Origin: Bacteroidota bacterium
Lineage (GTDB): Bacteria > Bacteroidota > Bacteroidia > AKYH767-A > OLB10
Assembly: GCA_016709725.1 (NCBI GenBank)
Contig: JADJMG010000014.1
Coordinates: 62,001 to 126,000, forward strand
DNA length: 64,000 nucleotides
Direction: 5' to 3'
The notes beneath the pieces were generated by a model. That model made no database searches. It was not told where the DNA came from and was given only the letters and a program-made list of their open reading frames with translations. Of this stretch, positions 17,765 through 27,114 are shown one piece after another (the first letter of the stretch is position 1; every line of letters begins with the position of its first letter). The translations under genes were made by a program, and so were the position numbers.

Positions 17765-18397
17765 ATGATGCAAGAACAGGAAGCCATCATCTTCGACCTC
17801 GGAGGTGTGATCATCGACCTCAGTTATCAACGTACCGCAGCGGAATTTGTAAAATTGGGACTTGAAAATTTTGATGGCATCTATTCCAAAGCCAAGCAAA
17901 GTAATTTGTTTGATGATTTTGAAAAGGGTATACTATCGGTAGATGGTTTTAGAGCCGAACTAAAAAAGCATCTCCCCGAGAACACGAGTGATCATGAAAT
18001 CGATCAAGCGTGGAATGCCATGCTCATCGATATTCCAGTGCATCGAGTAGAGTTTATTAAGAAGTTAGGACAGAAGTATCGCATCTTTTTGTTGAGCAAT
18101 ACCAATCGAATTCATGTAAAGGCATTTTCCAAAATGGCAGATGATATTTTCGGAAAAAATAATTTCCTCGGAATTTTTGAAAAATATTATTTATCCTGTG
18201 AGATGGGTATGCGCAAACCCGATGCAGAAATTTTCGAAAAAGTATTAAGCGACAACAACCTCGATCGCACTAAAACGTTGTTTATTGATGATAGCAAACA
18301 GCATATTGAAGGCGCACAGCTGGTAGGTCTTTTAAGTGAGTTGTTAGGGGTAGAGAAGGGAGAGAAGATAGAAGAGAAGTATGGTTTTTTGATTTAA
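17765..18397 (+). CDS. HAD-superfamily hydrolase (YihX-like phosphatase)
   Basis: The 210-residue product has the four HAD motifs: I FDLGGVIIDL (about 10-19), II LLSNTN (about 116-121), III the lysine in RKPDAEIF, and IV FIDDS (about 176-180). The DLGGV form of motif I and the small helical cap after it resemble the YihX/epoxide-hydrolase N-terminal phosphatase group, which dephosphorylates small sugar phosphates or similar metabolites. The actual substrate cannot be told. It is transcribed alone and ends at a strong bidirectional terminator. Confidence 0.85.
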   Translation: MMQEQEAIIFDLGGVIIDLSYQRTAAEFVKLGLENFDGIYSKAKQSNLFDDFEKGILSVDGFRAELKKHLPENTSDHEIDQAWNAMLIDIPVHRVEFIKKLGQKYRIFLLSNTNRIHVKAFSKMADDIFGKNNFLGIFEKYYLSCEMGMRKPDAEIFEKVLSDNNLDRTKTLFIDDSKQHIEGAQLVGLLSELLGVEKGEKIEEKYGFLI

Positions 18398-18496
18398 AAT
18401 TTTCGAGTTTTTTCTTGACTATTTACGAGGCAAACGAATTGATTGCTTGAAAATAACGTTGAAGAGTATGGGGTTACTATTGATTTTTATACTAGT

Positions 18497-18540
18497 ATAA
18501 AACAGAAAAGGGTTGCATTCGCAACCCTTTTCTGTTTTAT
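18497..18540. terminator. Bidirectional terminator
   Basis: A perfect 20-bp stem (18497-18516 with 18521-18540) with a 4-nt loop. The outer pairs supply T-rich ends on both strands, serving the HAD gene on plus and the repeat protein on minus. Confidence 0.85.
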
Positions 18541-18553
18541 GAATTAATTCATA

Positions 18554-21500
18554 TTAGCGAATTACATTTACTTTCGTCGTTTGAACTTTTCCATTGTTCT
18601 CGAGACGGATAAGGTAATTTCCGCTTTCTAATGCAGATAGATTGATCGTTCTTAATGAAAGACCAGTTATATCTTCGAATCTTTCTACCATCATGGTTTG
18701 TCCCATCATATTTTGGATGCTGATGGAAGTAATTCCATTTTCAGAAGTAAGATATTGAATGTTTACTTCAGATTGAGCAGGATTTGGATAGGCATTGCTG
18801 ATTAGAATTCCTCCTTCCATGCTGTTCTCTGCAAGACGAATGGATTCTTCTGTCATCTGTGATTCGTTCGCTGGCAAATCGATGATGCTGTTGTTGATAC
18901 CAAATAGGTTGCAAATAAATGAACCGAATACTAGGAACGGAGCACCCTGAACATCTAAAGAAGCGCAGATACTACCACCACCTTGTACCAATAAATTATT
19001 CACATCAAAACCTGTAGTTACGCCCGGTACAACAATAGCTAAATTGAGTGTAGCAGGATCATACACCAAGGTATGAATTCTATATAATCCTGTTTGCGTC
19101 ACAGTAAATTGTGGATTCGCACCAGCTTGCTGAATAACTAAACCTTGTCCTCTTGTGAGTACATATACTACCTGATAACCTGCAGGTATATTGGAGTTTC
19201 CAACAGGATTGCCAGTTAATACCGCACTTCCATTATCTAGACAGTTAAGAAACTGGTCTGGATTAATGTTTCCAGCATCTGGATTGTTCACGTTGAACTG
19301 TGCACCCGCTACATCTAAAGAAGCGCAGATACTGCCACCACCTTGTACTAATAAAGAATTCACATCAAAACCAGTAGTAACTCCAGGAACAACGATTCCT
19401 AAATTAAGTGTGCTATCATAAACAAGTGTATGAATGGTATAAAGACCACTTCCAGTTACTGTGAAAGAAGGTGTAGCATTTACCTGCTCAATCACAAGAC
19501 CTGTACCTGAAGTAAGAACATAAATTACACTGTATCCCGCAGGTACATTACTGTTTCCATCTGCAGTAGCAGAAAGCGTTCCGCCCGCTCCGCAGATGGT
19601 AGGGTTTACTGCAGTAAGTGTTCCTGCATTTGGATTGTTCACATTGAATTGTGCACCCGCTACATCTAAAGAAGCGCAGATACTGCCACCACCTTGTACT
19701 AATAAACCATTCACATCAAAACCAGTAGTTACGCCTGGTACAACAATGCTAAGGTCAAGTGTACTATCATAAACAAGTGTATGAATGGTGTAAAGACCAC
19801 TGCCAGTAACATTGAAAGTTGGTGTAGCATTTACTTGCTCAATCACAAGACCACTACCAGAAGTAAGAACATAAATTACACTGTATCCCGCAGGTACATT
19901 GCTGTTTCCATCCGCAGTAGCAGAAAGCGTTCCGCCCGCTCCGCAAATGGTTGGATTAACTGCAGTAAGTGTTCCTGCATCTGGATTGTTCACGTTGAAC
20001 TGTGCACCCGCTACATCTAAAGAAGCACAGATACTACCACCACCTTGTACTAATAAAGCATTCACATCAAAACCAGTAGTAACTCCAGGAACAACGATTC
20101 CTAGATTAAGTGTGCTATCATAAACAAGTGTATGAATAGTATAAAGACCACTGCCCGTTACTGTGAAAGAAGGTGTAGCATTTACTTGCTCAATCACAAG
20201 ACCTGTACCCGAAGTAAGAACATAAATTACATTGTATCCTGCAGGTACATTGCTGTTTCCATCTGCAGTAGCAGAAAGCGTTCCGCCCGCTCCACAAATA
20301 GTTGGATTTACTGCAGTGAGTGTTCCTGCATCTGGATTGTTCACGTTGAACTGTGCACCCGCTACATCTAAAGAAGCACAGATACTACCACCACCTTGTA
20401 CTAATAAAGCATTCACATCAAAACCAGTAGTAACTCCAGGAACAACGATTCCTAGATTAAGTGTGCTATCATAAACAAGTGTATGAATAGTATAAAGACC
20501 ACTGCCCGTTACTGTGAAAGAAGGTGTAGCATTTACTTGCTCAATCACAAGACCTGTACCCGAAGTAAGAACATAAATTACATTGTATCCTGCAGGTACA
20601 TTGCTGTTTCCATCTGCAGTAGCAGAAAGCGTTCCGCCCGCTCCGCAGATGGTAGGGTTTACTGCAGTAAGTGTTCCTGCATCTGGATTGTTCACATTGA
20701 ACTGTGCGCCCGCTACATCTAAAGAAGCGCAGATACTACCACCACCTTGTACTAATAAAGAATTCACATCAAAACCAGTAGTAACTCCAGGAACAACGAT
20801 TCCTAAATTCAGTGTGCTATCGTAAACAAGTGTATGAATGGTGTAAAGACCACTGCCCGTTACTGTGAAAGTTGGTGTAGCATTTACTTGCTCAATCACA
20901 AGACCACTACCTGAAGTAAGAACATAAATTACACTGTATCCCGCAGGTACATTGTTGTTACCATCCGCAGTAGCAGAAAGCGTTCCGCCCGCTCCACAAA
21001 TAGTTGGATTTACTGCTGTGAGTGTTCCTGCATTTGGATTGTTCACGTTGAACTGTGCGCCCGCTACATCTAAAGAAGCACAGATACTTCCACCACCTTG
21101 TACTAATAAAGCATTCACATCAAAACCAGTAGTAACTCCAGGAACAACGATTCCTAAATTAAGTGTGCTATCGTAAACAAGTGTATGAATGGTGTAAAGA
21201 CCACTGCCAGTTACTGTGAAAGAAGGTGAATTATTTACCTGCTCAATCACAAGACCTGTACCTGAAGTAAGAACATAAATTACATTGTATCCTGCAGGTA
21301 CATTAATGTTTCCATTGGCAGTAGCAGAAAGTGTTCCGCCCGCTCCGCAAATAGTTGGATTAACTGCAGTGAGTGTTCCTGCATCTGGATTGTTCACATT
21401 GAACTGTGCACCCGCTACATCTAAAGAAGCGCAGATACTGCCACCACCTTGAATCAATAAAGCATTTACGTCAAAGCCAGTGGTAACTCCAGGAACAACG

Positions 21501-22279
21501 ATTCCTAGATTAAGTGTATTCGTGTCATAAACTAATGTATGAATCGTATACAAACCACCTCCTGTTACTGCGAACAAGGGAGTTGTATTTGTTTGTTCGA
21601 TGATGAGACCTGATGTTTTTGTCAATACATAAATGGTTTGAAAACCGCTTGGAACTACGGCGTTTCCATTTGGTGTTGCAGCGAGAACTGCAGAACCTGC
21701 TTTCGCACATACTGAATTAAAATTAGCAGTAATTGTACCTGCATTCGCTGCGCATAAACCAGAAGTAATATTTAGCGTATAGTCTTCTGTTTCACCTAAA
21801 AAGTATGAACCACAATTAGGAGCATAACCTATACGTTTAACGGCCACTCTTACTCTAACATTTCCTACAGTTGCAGTTGCGGGAATGGAAATAGTTCCTG
21901 CTAGAGATACATTTGAAGTATCTTCAACCACGGTTTCGCCAAGATCATTGAAATCTTGGTCATTATTTAAATCAATGAAGATTCTAGTAAAGAATAAGCT
22001 TTTTAACAGCAAACGATCCGTTGTTATATTATAAGCAATGGTACCACCTGCTACTGCCGTTGCGGTTTGAGTCGTGAAATCTCCATAACCACCATTGTTT
22101 CCACTCACGTTAGAAATGGTTCCTAAATCAAACCTTTCTATCCATAGTTTTCTGGTGATGGAATTAACTCCCTTCGTTTTGCAATAACTTTGCGCCTTCA
22201 TACTTCCTGGAAGTATGAGTGCAAAAAGAATCAGCATTTTAAATACTGATCCAGTTAATTTTTGAAATTGTTTTTTCAT
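18554..22279 (-). CDS. T9SS-exported repeat protein with GEVED domain
   Basis: The 1,241-residue product has a signal peptide (1-29, ending SMKAQ). A GEVED-type domain follows at about 30-172 (IFIDLNNDQDFNDLGE, VRVRVAVKR, GETEDYTLNI). Eight tandem repeats of about 117 residues then run from about 180 to 1118 (each with GLVIEQ or similar, GLYTIHTLVYD, VVPGVTTGFDVN, GGGSICASLDV). The C-terminal T9SS type A sorting domain is at about 1160-1241 (AYPNPAQSEVNIQYL, LESGNYLIRL). It is exported through the outer membrane and probably attached to the surface; the repeats are most likely structural or adhesive. No enzyme motif is seen. It has no close neighbour on its strand and ends at a strong terminator. 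Confidence 0.9.
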   Translation of the reverse strand: MKKQFQKLTGSVFKMLILFALILPGSMKAQSYCKTKGVNSITRKLWIERFDLGTISNVSGNNGGYGDFTTQTATAVAGGTIAYNITTDRLLLKSLFFTRIFIDLNNDQDFNDLGETVVEDTSNVSLAGTISIPATATVGNVRVRVAVKRIGYAPNCGSYFLGETEDYTLNITSGLCAANAGTITANFNSVCAKAGSAVLAATPNGNAVVPSGFQTIYVLTKTSGLIIEQTNTTPLFAVTGGGLYTIHTLVYDTNTLNLGIVVPGVTTGFDVNALLIQGGGSICASLDVAGAQFNVNNPDAGTLTAVNPTICGAGGTLSATANGNINVPAGYNVIYVLTSGTGLVIEQVNNSPSFTVTGSGLYTIHTLVYDSTLNLGIVVPGVTTGFDVNALLVQGGGSICASLDVAGAQFNVNNPNAGTLTAVNPTICGAGGTLSATADGNNNVPAGYSVIYVLTSGSGLVIEQVNATPTFTVTGSGLYTIHTLVYDSTLNLGIVVPGVTTGFDVNSLLVQGGGSICASLDVAGAQFNVNNPDAGTLTAVNPTICGAGGTLSATADGNSNVPAGYNVIYVLTSGTGLVIEQVNATPSFTVTGSGLYTIHTLVYDSTLNLGIVVPGVTTGFDVNALLVQGGGSICASLDVAGAQFNVNNPDAGTLTAVNPTICGAGGTLSATADGNSNVPAGYNVIYVLTSGTGLVIEQVNATPSFTVTGSGLYTIHTLVYDSTLNLGIVVPGVTTGFDVNALLVQGGGSICASLDVAGAQFNVNNPDAGTLTAVNPTICGAGGTLSATADGNSNVPAGYSVIYVLTSGSGLVIEQVNATPTFNVTGSGLYTIHTLVYDSTLDLSIVVPGVTTGFDVNGLLVQGGGSICASLDVAGAQFNVNNPNAGTLTAVNPTICGAGGTLSATADGNSNVPAGYSVIYVLTSGTGLVIEQVNATPSFTVTGSGLYTIHTLVYDSTLNLGIVVPGVTTGFDVNSLLVQGGGSICASLDVAGAQFNVNNPDAGNINPDQFLNCLDNGSAVLTGNPVGNSNIPAGYQVVYVLTRGQGLVIQQAGANPQFTVTQTGLYRIHTLVYDPATLNLAIVVPGVTTGFDVNNLLVQGGGSICASLDVQGAPFLVFGSFICNLFGINNSIIDLPANESQMTEESIRLAENSMEGGILISNAYPNPAQSEVNIQYLTSENGITSISIQNMMGQTMMVERFEDITGLSLRTINLSALESGNYLIRLENNGKVQTTKVNVIR
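18926..21742 (-). repeat. Eight tandem about 351-bp coding repeats
   Basis: Unit starts on the minus strand are at about 21742, 21382, 21031, 20680, 20329, 19978, 19627 and 19276. Six central units are exactly 351 bp apart. The two units around 19969-20292 and 20320-20643 read identical over more than 300 bp. The outermost units are the most diverged. Confidence 0.9.
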
Positions 22280-22814
22280 TTAATTGGTTTTTAGTTAGTT
22301 TTTAATTGATTTTTTAATTGATCTTTAAATTGGATTTAAAATAGGTTCTATTGAATCGTAATGAATAAAAAACACATTAAGGGAAAGATGGTTTGTCATA
22401 AAATTGAAATATTTTCCTTTTCCAAGAATTGTCCAGTTATCTCTTGAAATAGTTATTGAATTGAAAATCCAATTCAATATTATGAACCATTTTTATAAGT
22501 AAAATATTGAATAACAATTTGTTATTTAATATTCGAAAAAAAATTTAATTCTTTAATTATGATAAAATCAACATTGTAAAATGTAAAGATTGAGTGGGAT
22601 ACAATGGTTTTAAAACGCTCTTTCAAAAATTTGGAAAAATTGAGCTAGCATTACTTTTATTGAAAATTGAATTGTTAAAACTAAATAGTAAGTGCAAACA
22701 TTAAATAATAAAAGAGATTTGATAAATAGAAAATCTTGCACGGGCCATAGCAAAGCCTCGCTATCAAATCAACTCATCTTAAAATTTTCAAACCTTTCCT
22801 GAAGCACTGCGGGA
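22280..22814. other. AT-rich intergenic region, nothing recognised
   Basis: This 535-bp stretch holds the leader of the repeat protein and shows no open reading frame, RNA gene or strong hairpin that I can support. Confidence 0.4.
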
Positions 22815-23216
22815 TTATTTCTTCTCCTGACACAACTCCACCAAAACTCCATTCGTACTTTTCGGATGTAAAAAACAAATCAGTTTATTATCCGCCCCTA
22901 CTTTTGGTTCTTTGTTTAATAAAATAAATCCTTCTCCTTCCAATCTTTTCATCTCTGCTAAAATATCATCCACGTCAATGGCGATGTGATGCATGCCTTC
23001 TCCTTTTTTATCAATGAATTTAGCAATTGGACTATCAGGTGAAGTAGCTTCCAATAACTCAATCTTATTCGGACCCACTTGAAAAAAAGAAGTTTTTACC
23101 CCTTCCGATTCTACCTCTTCAATTTTATAATGTGGCACATTGAATAATTTTTTGAAAAGTTCATTCGATTCAGAAAGTGACTTCACAGCAATGCCGATAT
23201 GCTCTATTTTATTCAT
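22815..23216 (-). CDS. mce: Methylmalonyl-CoA epimerase
   Basis: The enzyme interconverts (2R)- and (2S)-methylmalonyl-CoA, linking propionyl-CoA and succinyl-CoA. The 133-residue glyoxalase-fold protein has the family start KIEHIGIAVKSL (metal His in EHIGIAV), then IELLEATSPDSPIAKF, the second metal site GEGMHHIAIDVDD, and the end HPKSTNGVLVELCQ with its Glu ligand. Length and order are those of Mce. A -7 box lies 4 nt before the ATG. The downstream mutase genes are not in this window. Confidence 0.95.
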   Translation of the reverse strand: MNKIEHIGIAVKSLSESNELFKKLFNVPHYKIEEVESEGVKTSFFQVGPNKIELLEATSPDSPIAKFIDKKGEGMHHIAIDVDDILAEMKRLEGEGFILLNKEPKVGADNKLICFLHPKSTNGVLVELCQEKK

Positions 23217-23220
23217 AAGA

Positions 23221-23228
23221 CAAATTTA
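23221..23228 (-). promoter_or_regulatory. -7 promoter box for mce
   Basis: TAAATTTG on the minus strand, 4 nt before the ATG; predicts a leaderless transcript. Confidence 0.55.
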
Positions 23229-23333
23229 TAGTATTTTTTGATGTACTGATTGTATTTGTATTTATTCTAAATCTTAAAATTACTGAGGTTAAATCAATTT
23301 TGTGACTTAAAACAAATTTGATTCATCAATGAG

Positions 23334-24170
23334 TTATCCTATTTTATCCGTTTCATCTGCGTCATCCGTGTTCAATTTTGGGTTCTTCTCCACATAAGTA
23401 TATAAAATTTGTGGCGGCGTCGCTGTCTTAAGAGCATCATCATCCATTTTTAAATCATCACCCATCTTCAAATTTTCAAATTTATCTCCCATCAAGGGAG
23501 ATTGATCCATTTTCAAATTAATCTCACCGGAAGGGAGATCAATTTCATTCCCTTCCTCATCATAAATTTTATTGTCTTCGATTTCATCTTCCCAAACAAA
23601 TTTCGGCCTTTGTGGTCCCTCTTTCCGATACAACCACGACAATAACAATCCTGCCAATCCACCAAACAAATGCCCTTCCCAACTCGTTTCTTTGAACCAA
23701 GGAAAGATTCCCCAAATCATACTTCCATATAGGAAAACGATAATCATACTCACCGCTAACATGCTTCTCCACTTTCTCCAGATCCCGCTGAAAAAAATAA
23801 AGGACGCTAATCCATAAACAAGTCCACTTGCACCAATATGAAAAGAAGGTCGACCACCGATCCAAAGCCAAGCTCCGCCAATGAGCCATAAAAAGAAAAA
23901 TACTTTGCCAGCCATGTCCTTGTAGAAATAATTCAACATGCCCATCAAGACAAATAACGGTACCGCATTGGAGAAAAGATGATCGTAGTCTTTGTGTATT
24001 AACGGAAAAGTTAAAATGCCTGTGATCGCTTCGAAAGAGCGCGGGAAAACACCATAGGTAGAAAAACTTACTTGTTGTGAAACTTCATAATACTTAATCA
24101 GACTTAATAGTCCAATGAAGATCGTCCCCGGAATGAAACTGCTAATTATATTTTTTACCTCAGGCTTCAT
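23334..24170 (-). CDS. Rhomboid-family intramembrane serine protease
   Basis: The 278-residue product has about six membrane segments in the first 200 residues. The catalytic serine lies in GASGLVYG (about residue 115), and the catalytic histidine in GHLFGGLAGLLLSW (about residue 167). These are the standard rhomboid dyad motifs. The last 80 residues are acidic, low-complexity and probably cytoplasmic. Rhomboids cleave membrane-anchored proteins inside the bilayer; the target here is unknown. A -7 box 4 nt upstream of the ATG suggests its own leaderless promoter, which overlaps the terminator of the gene behind it. Confidence 0.9.
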   Translation of the reverse strand: MKPEVKNIISSFIPGTIFIGLLSLIKYYEVSQQVSFSTYGVFPRSFEAITGILTFPLIHKDYDHLFSNAVPLFVLMGMLNYFYKDMAGKVFFFLWLIGGAWLWIGGRPSFHIGASGLVYGLASFIFFSGIWRKWRSMLAVSMIIVFLYGSMIWGIFPWFKETSWEGHLFGGLAGLLLSWLYRKEGPQRPKFVWEDEIEDNKIYDEEGNEIDLPSGEINLKMDQSPLMGDKFENLKMGDDLKMDDDALKTATPPQILYTYVEKNPKLNTDDADETDKIG

Positions 24171-24174
24171 CCTA

Positions 24175-24182
24175 CAAATTTA
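24175..24182 (-). promoter_or_regulatory. -7 promoter box for the rhomboid gene
   Basis: TAAATTTG on the minus strand, 4 nt before the ATG, directly beside the upstream terminator. Confidence 0.55.
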
Positions 24183-24233
24183 TAAAAACAATTCCCGGAT
24201 GTATGTAAGATATGTTACGATCCGGGAATTGTT
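24183..24233 (-). terminator. Terminator of the split T9SS gene
   Basis: AACAATTCCCGGAT (24187-24200) pairs perfectly with ATCCGGGAATTGTT (24220-24233). On the minus strand the stem is followed by TTTTA. Confidence 0.75.
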
Positions 24234-24255
24234 CTTGTTAATACACTAATTTAGA

Positions 24256-25044
24256 TTACTCTAACTTAATTATTTTCTCAGCGTAAATGCGATTTCCTTC
24301 TTGGATGCTGATAATATAAACACCAGCTTTTAGATCATCGCCAAGATTGATGACGTCTGGTACTTGATTATATTTTGATAGTGAGATTAATTTTCCAGTT
24401 AATGTATGCAAACTAATTTCAGCACTTTTTAGGTTGGTCTGTTCAAGATGAATGGTGCAGTTTGTTTTAAATGGATTGGGTGAAATTTTTACTCCTGAAA
24501 TTTTATCTTGCTTTTCAATTCCGCTTATTGCTGAGAATTTAAAACAACTATCAAAAAACAATTGCACTACATCTGACGCTGCTTGTAATTCTGTCACTGA
24601 GGGTAGAGGGTTTCCCGAAACCGAAGTTCTGGCCCAAACAACAGCATTGGTCATATAACAAACTTCTCCAGGCTGCATGGTAAAGGGGCCTGAACTGACA
24701 ATAAAACGCATGTCGTTCGCTTGGATACCTGAATTACCCATCGTCCATGGTGTAGGAAATAATGGATTCGTATTATTGGGATACATAAATGTGGTTGGTG
24801 TTGTAGTAGCTCCGGGACCAGAGCCTTTTCCATTGCCACCATAGGTTACTGGAGTACCATCAATCCAAATTGATTTCAGGTAATTATAATAGTCAAGTGT
24901 ATTTGCAGGATTTCCTGTTGGTGAGTTGTTCACATTATTGTAATACATAAACGATGACATAAGACAATCCTCACCCAACTCATCAGTAAATCCATTGTGA
25001 TTATTGTCGATTCCATCATTTGAATCCGCGAGTGGTCCTTGCAA
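24256..25044 (-). CDS. T9SS-exported protein, piece 2 of 2 (C-terminal)
   Basis: This continues the product that begins at 26015. The true reading enters this frame near 25037, where a G-run (CC on plus, 25037-25038) seems one base short. The piece starts with an Asp/Asn-rich, calcium-loop-like stretch (DSNDGIDNNHNGFTDELGED). A region with MQPGEVCYMTNAVVWAR follows, and the C-terminal 80 residues are a T9SS type A sorting domain (KISPNPFKTNCTIHL, LTGKLIS, AGVYIISI). The two pieces together give about 586 residues. Confidence 0.8.
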   Translation of the reverse strand: MQGPLADSNDGIDNNHNGFTDELGEDCLMSSFMYYNNVNNSPTGNPANTLDYYNYLKSIWIDGTPVTYGGNGKGSGPGATTTPTTFMYPNNTNPLFPTPWTMGNSGIQANDMRFIVSSGPFTMQPGEVCYMTNAVVWARTSVSGNPLPSVTELQAASDVVQLFFDSCFKFSAISGIEKQDKISGVKISPNPFKTNCTIHLEQTNLKSAEISLHTLTGKLISLSKYNQVPDVINLGDDLKAGVYIISIQEGNRIYAEKIIKLE

Positions 25045-26015
25045 AAGTCAAGTCCGCATGCGGGAGGATTTACTCCATATCCTCCAGTTCCATTATCATC
25101 GAGATCCCCGTTATAAACATAGCCTAAATCACGACCAACATCACAACCAACATAATCATCTGTGAAATTTCCTAAATCTACATCAACCCAAGCCCCGAGA
25201 TGTGTTTGAAATAAGCTTCCGCTACTTCGATTGATGATTTGATATTTATAAAAAGTAGTGTTGTTGATTGCGGGATTTGTAGAGCTATAGGCAAAAGCTT
25301 GTGCGCGAATTTCCAAACCAATAGGTCCGCTGTTCGTTTCTGTTTTGATATTACCAATATCGTTAAATACCCACCAAATGGATTTATCTCCGAATAAATA
25401 ATCATTGCACTCCGTTAATCCTGTAGTTTGATTCACAGGATAATTTCCGCTCAAATTAAAATAGGGGTAATCTCCAGAAGTGTGGTTATAAATTCCATCA
25501 TTGTTGGCGTCAAAAAAGGGAGCTAAATAGGGTAGTTGCCCTGCTGATACATTTCCATTGCCTGGCCAATTGATGATACCTGAAGATGCAATTCCGAAAT
25601 TAACAAAAGTGTTTACTTCAGCTTTAGTCATAGGATAAAGGTTGTCGTAAAAATTACAAGTAGCAGGAGTGATAGAACTCGCTCCTGAACCTGTATCTAC
25701 ACTAATAGGTCCTGCCCAAAAATCGTTTTTACCTCCTTGTCTATACGTTTGCGCAGCCATCAATAATTGATTTGAAGCATCATAACCTCCAATCCATATG
25801 CTTCCACAGAAAATTGCGTTTTTTGAACTTCCAATGGGTACTTCATAGGTGTTTATGGTCGATATAGGATCCCACCATAAATCACCACCGTTCAAAATTT
25901 TTGCTCTGACATTGTTAACATCCAGATCAATTGATGCTGATGGATGTGGACAGTTTTGTGCAAATGTGCCAATCGAAATGAAGCACATTACAAGCACAGG
26001 AAGTGTGTTTTTCAT
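24930..26015 (-). CDS. T9SS-exported protein, piece 1 of 2 (N-terminal)
   Basis: The piece has a signal peptide (1-19, ending GTFAQ) and a conserved N-terminal region seen in many exported Bacteroidota proteins (VNNVRAKILNGGDLWWD, IFCGSIWIGGYD, AQTYRQGGKNDFWAGP). A long Asp-rich beta region follows (FDANNDGIYNH, WWVFNDIG). After about residue 325 the reading is out of frame. Its role is unknown; the family is recognised only by its exported architecture. Transcription ends at the hairpin at 24183-24233. Confidence 0.8.
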   Translation of the reverse strand: MKNTLPVLVMCFISIGTFAQNCPHPSASIDLDVNNVRAKILNGGDLWWDPISTINTYEVPIGSSKNAIFCGSIWIGGYDASNQLLMAAQTYRQGGKNDFWAGPISVDTGSGASSITPATCNFYDNLYPMTKAEVNTFVNFGIASSGIINWPGNGNVSAGQLPYLAPFFDANNDGIYNHTSGDYPYFNLSGNYPVNQTTGLTECNDYLFGDKSIWWVFNDIGNIKTETNSGPIGLEIRAQAFAYSSTNPAINNTTFYKYQIINRSSGSLFQTHLGAWVDVDLGNFTDDYVGCDVGRDLGYVYNGDLDDNGTGGYGVNPPACGLDFCKDHSRIQMMESTIITMDLLMSWVRIVLCHRLCITIM

Positions 26016-26140
26016 GACTATTAAATTTAGAAGATTAGGTTGTTTGAAGAAATTGATATTTTGGGTAAACGGCTAGTTTAATCTAAAAGTATATTTGAAC
26101 TCAATTAATTGGACATTTAAACTGTGTATTGTATTTCCTT

Positions 26141-26148
26141 TACTTTTG
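26141..26148 (+). promoter_or_regulatory. -7 promoter box for the WD40 gene
   Basis: TACTTTTG fits TAnnTTTG and ends 5 nt before the ATG at 26154. This supports 26154, rather than the ATG at 26124, as the start. Confidence 0.55.
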
Positions 26149-26153
26149 CACCT

Positions 26154-27056
26154 ATGCATCTACAGTTTCAACATCGTTTTGCCGGTCATCAGGGTTCCAT
26201 TTATGCGCTTGTAAAAGGAGAAGAAGTGGGTATATTTTATAGCGGTGCGGGTGATAAGATTGTCGCACAATGGGACCTCCATCATCCAGGTGATGGGATA
26301 TTAATTGCCAAAGCAACCGATTCAATTTATTGTTTGCATTTCCTACCAGAGCAAAGCCGGTTGCTCATCGGACAAGGTAACGGTGGCGTACATATCGTTG
26401 ATTTAACAGTGAACAAAGAAGAACGTTTATTGAAGTTGCACGATCAAGCCGTGTTTGGTATACTGTCGAGTAGTAAACATAATTTAATTTTTACATTAGG
26501 TGGAGATGGAATTCTATCCATTCTAAATGATCAAACCTTCGAAGTGATTCAACGAATTCGACTTAGTGAAAAAAAGTTGAGAGCCATTGTTATCAATAAA
26601 AAGCAGGATGCAATTTTTGTAGGTTGTGGAGATGGTAGTATCGTTGAATTGTCATTGCCATCCCTTAAAATAACACATCGATTTCAAGCACATGGTTTGG
26701 ATTTTTCTGTGAATGCACTTTGTTTTTCTCCTGATGAATCCAAATTATTGAGCGGCTCGCGCGATGCGCATTTAAATATTTTTCAGTTGGACAACTATGC
26801 GTTGATTTCATCGATTCCTGCACATAACTACGCCATCTATGATATTGCATTTGATCCTTCTGGAAATTTTTTTGCGACAGCAAGTCGAGATAAATCGGTA
26901 AAGATTTGGGATTACCATTCGTTATCAGTTTTAGAAAGATTAGAAGGTAACGATGGAAAAGGTCATATTAATTCAGTAAATAAATTATTGTGGTTGGATG
27001 ATGGAACGCTGCTTTCTGCAGGTGATGATCGAGCCGTGCAAGCGTGGAAAAAATAA
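26154..27056 (+). CDS. WD40-repeat beta-propeller protein
   Basis: From the ATG at 26154 the product has 300 residues and consists of about seven WD40 units. Clear ones include FAGHQGSIYALV (start), LSGSRDAHLNIFQL, IPAHNYAIYDIAFDPSGN, ATASRDKSVKIWD and LSAGDDRAVQAWKK. There is no signal peptide, so it is cytoplasmic. WD40 propellers serve as protein-binding scaffolds; no partner is evident. The start at 26154 is preferred because an ATG further up (26124) would lie upstream of the -7 box. Confidence 0.85.
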   Translation: MHLQFQHRFAGHQGSIYALVKGEEVGIFYSGAGDKIVAQWDLHHPGDGILIAKATDSIYCLHFLPEQSRLLIGQGNGGVHIVDLTVNKEERLLKLHDQAVFGILSSSKHNLIFTLGGDGILSILNDQTFEVIQRIRLSEKKLRAIVINKKQDAIFVGCGDGSIVELSLPSLKITHRFQAHGLDFSVNALCFSPDESKLLSGSRDAHLNIFQLDNYALISSIPAHNYAIYDIAFDPSGNFFATASRDKSVKIWDYHSLSVLERLEGNDGKGHINSVNKLLWLDDGTLLSAGDDRAVQAWKK

Positions 27057-27062
27057 ATCCAC

Positions 27063-27101
27063 AAAAAAAGCCCTGAAGCGTGTTTACTCTGCTTCAGGGC
27101 T
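27063..27101 (-). terminator. Terminator of the giant T9SS gene
   Basis: AGCCCTGAAGC (27069-27079) pairs with GCTTCAGGGCT (27091-27101). On the minus strand it is followed by a T7 run (27063-27069). It lies between convergent genes. Confidence 0.85.
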
Positions 27102-27114
27102 GAATTCTGAATTC

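Noticed and set aside
19899..21176. Series of plus-strand open frames of about 75-80 residues across the 351-bp repeats
   Set aside because: All are identical antisense shadows repeated once per unit; no independent coding evidence.
18926..21742. Regular repeats considered as a CRISPR array
   Set aside because: Units are 351 bp, coding and in frame, with no short repeat/spacer pattern and no cas genes.
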